Source of the DNA: Achromobacter denitrificans NBRC 15125
GTDB taxonomy: Bacteria; Pseudomonadota; Gammaproteobacteria; Burkholderiales; Burkholderiaceae_B
DNA: 64,000 nucleotides
Direction of reading: 5' to 3'
NCBI RefSeq assembly: GCF_001571365.1
Contig: NZ_BCTQ01000007.1
Location: 62,001 to 126,000, forward strand
A program made the translations under genes and the position numbers. A model generated the notes under the pieces. The model worked only from the letters and a program-made list of their open reading frames with translations. It did not search any database and was not told where the DNA came from. This document shows, piece after piece, positions 62,276 through 64,000 of the stretch. Every line of letters begins with the position of its first letter. The stretch's first letter is position 1.

Positions 62276-64000
62276 ATGCGTAGCGAGCCTATTCAAATCG
62301 TGCTGGAGGGACTGAGACGCCGCCCGGTACTGGAAGTCACCCTGGCCTGTCTGGCCGTGCTGTTGCTGGCGCAGGCGCTGATCGGCGCGCTGAGCCTGTC
62401 CGCGTTGAACCGGCTGGTGGTCGACACCACCGCCGACCGCGTGGAAGTCATCGCCCGCCGCGCGGCGGGCAACATCGAAAACGGATTGCGACTGGGCAAG
62501 CCGCTGGAGCAATACTTCGGCCTGCGCGACAGCCTGCTGGACAGCGTGGCCGGATCGCGCGACCTGCTTGGCGCCGCGGTGTTGCGCGCCGACGGGCAGA
62601 CGCTGGCCGTACAGGGCGCGCAGCCCGACGGCGCCGTCGCGCTCGCGCAGGCGCTCGATGCCGGCGCCGCCCGCGACAACCGCGCGACGCGGCGCGCATC
62701 CGGCGCGCTCATGTCGGTGGCCGACGGCACCGTGACCCTGGCCGTGCCGCTGGCCGGCGCGGGCGGAAGCGTCGTCGGCGCCGTGGTGCTGTCGGCGGCC
62801 AAGGACGGCGAGGCCAGCCGGAGCCTGATCGTCGAGAACCTGCAGGTGCTGCTGGCCGTGACCGCGTTGGTCGGCCTGGGTCTGGCCGCGGTCTTCAAAT
62901 ACCTGGTGCCGCTGACCTCGCTCGCCGCCGGCGGCAGGGCGCGCTTCGTCGTGCCCCTGCTGGCGCTGATGTTGGCGCAAGGCGTTTATGCGGCCTACAC
63001 GATTTCCACGTTCCGCAGCGGCTGGCTGGAGGTGACGCGCAACAACGTCGGCCTGCTCGCCGAAGGTTTGCAGCGCGATCTGAACCGCGTGCTGGGCTAC
63101 GGCCTGACGCTGGACCGGCTGCGCGGCGTGGACGCGCCGTTCTCGCGCCTGGCCGCGACCTTTCCCGCCGTGGCGCAGATCGAACTGGTAAACGGCGAGG
63201 GGCGCGTGCTGAGCCGCGCCGACGCGAAAGGCGCGCTGGGGGTGGCGGGGCTGCCGGTGGCGCGCCCGCAGTCCGACGACCTGACGCTGGTGTTGCCGCT
63301 GGGCGCCTCGAATCCCGATCCGCGGGCGCGCGGCGACCTGGTGCTGCGGCTGTCCGACGACGTGATCGCGGCCGGCGTGCGCAGCCGCGCGCTGGACGCG
63401 GTGACCGTCGTGGCGGTGGCGCTGGTGGCCGCCATCGAGATGTTGCTGCTGCTGTCGCTGCTGATGAACCGGGCCTTCGCCGCGCGCGCGACCTTGCCCG
63501 ACGGCAGCCGCGTGGGCCCCGATGACGAGTCCGAGGTCGGCCGCATCGCGCGTCCCGTGATGTTCGGTTTCCTGTTCGCCTGGGCCTTGCCGCTGGGTTT
63601 CCTGCCGCTGTATGCGCGCAGCCTGCCGTCGGGCGGACTGGACCTGCCGGCCAACCTTCTGCTGGCCTTGCCGATCTCCGTCGAAATGGGCTGCGGGCTG
63701 CTGACTTCGCTGCTCGCGGGCAGCCTGACCGACCGCAAGGGTTGGCAGGTGCCCGTGCTGGCCGGGCTGGCGGTGTCGTGCGCGGGCATGCTGGCCTGCG
63801 CGCTGGCCGGCGATCTGCTGATGTTCAGCGCGGCGCGCGGCCTCGTGGGCCTGGGCTACGGCCTGACCTGGATGGGGCTGCAGGGCTTCATCGTCACGCG
63901 CAGCCCCGCCCAGTACCGCGGCCGCAACATGACCGGCGTGATCGCCGGCCTGTTCGCGGGCCATCTGTCGGGCGCCGCGGTGGGCGCGATGCTGATGGAG
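62276..64000 (+). CDS. Membrane sensor-MFS protein, 3' end cut by window
   Basis: The ATG at 62276 opens a frame with no stop to the right edge (575 codons). Translation gives a membrane segment (about 15-37), a periplasmic domain of about 145 residues (starting VVDTTADRVEVIARRAAGNIENGLRLGKPLEQYFGLRDSLL), a pair of membrane segments (about 188-245) and a second periplasmic domain (about 246-370). Another membrane segment (about 372-398) precedes several more that resemble a major facilitator half: PISVEMGCGLLTSLLAGSLTDRKGWQVPVLAGL, which has the loop motif GxxxDRxG-like GSLTDRKGW. It is divergent from btrU. A sensor fused to a transporter fold is unusual. It may be the btrX-type membrane gene, but this was not confirmed. 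Confidence 0.7.
   Translation, partial: MRSEPIQIVLEGLRRRPVLEVTLACLAVLLLAQALIGALSLSALNRLVVDTTADRVEVIARRAAGNIENGLRLGKPLEQYFGLRDSLLDSVAGSRDLLGAAVLRADGQTLAVQGAQPDGAVALAQALDAGAARDNRATRRASGALMSVADGTVTLAVPLAGAGGSVVGAVVLSAAKDGEASRSLIVENLQVLLAVTALVGLGLAAVFKYLVPLTSLAAGGRARFVVPLLALMLAQGVYAAYTISTFRSGWLEVTRNNVGLLAEGLQRDLNRVLGYGLTLDRLRGVDAPFSRLAATFPAVAQIELVNGEGRVLSRADAKGALGVAGLPVARPQSDDLTLVLPLGASNPDPRARGDLVLRLSDDVIAAGVRSRALDAVTVVAVALVAAIEMLLLLSLLMNRAFAARATLPDGSRVGPDDESEVGRIARPVMFGFLFAWALPLGFLPLYARSLPSGGLDLPANLLLALPISVEMGCGLLTSLLAGSLTDRKGWQVPVLAGLAVSCAGMLACALAGDLLMFSAARGLVGLGYGLTWMGLQGFIVTRSPAQYRGRNMTGVIAGLFAGHLSGAAVGAMLME

Overview
This is a GC-rich betaproteobacterial chromosome segment, most likely Achromobacter or a close Bordetella relative (Alcaligenaceae). 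The evidence is the complete Bordetella-type (Bsc) type III secretion (T3S) locus with its ECF sigma factor, a Bug-type solute receptor, and a housekeeping neighbourhood (rplM-rpsI-argC-erpA-anmK-tyrS) usual for this family. The genus call is an inference from gene content, not from a database match.

Bases 1-31986 are mostly core genome. A TRAP solute receptor cut by the window edge is followed by a complete branched-chain amino acid ABC operon (livKHMGF). Then come ribosomal L13/S9, argC, a coiled-coil membrane protein, erpA, anmK, an M23 peptidase and tyrS. Next are a GC-rich tandem repeat block of about 90-bp units, a YbhB-like protein, a LysE exporter, glyA, nrdR, a GlxA-type regulator with a cysteine hydrolase, and ribD. 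A 743-bp stretch with no convincing gene precedes the prkA-yeaH-ycgB stress operon. After it lie tRNA-Ser(GGA), a PhoX-like phosphatase, a beta-propeller protein, a Bug receptor and a LysR regulator.

Bases 32000-59000 are the T3S region. A leftward operon (bopN, SycN-like chaperone, sctX, sctY, sctV/bcrD, sctD, sctE, sctF needle) and a rightward operon (two tandem Bsp22-like tip genes, a small gene, bcrH1, bopD, bopB, bcrH2, a TPR protein, sctI-J-K-L-N-O-P-Q-R-S-T-U, a chaperone, sctC) diverge from one intergenic region. At the right end come the ECF sigma factor gene (btrS-like) and a probable BspR/BtrA anti-sigma gene. Beyond them are a two-gene unit (PP2C phosphatase BtrU plus a periplasmic ABC-type binding protein) and a divergent sensor-MFS gene that runs off the window.

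The main discovery is a shared promoter pattern, GGAAC, then 14 bases, then (C/A)GTTAC. It occurs at five places: both sides of the divergent T3S intergenic region, before the second tip gene, before the BspR-like gene, and before a glutamate-cysteine-ligase-like gene at the left edge. This probably defines the BtrS regulon. It brings the ligase-like gene and its neighbouring CesT-type chaperone gene into the secretion regulon, and it suggests anti-sigma feedback.
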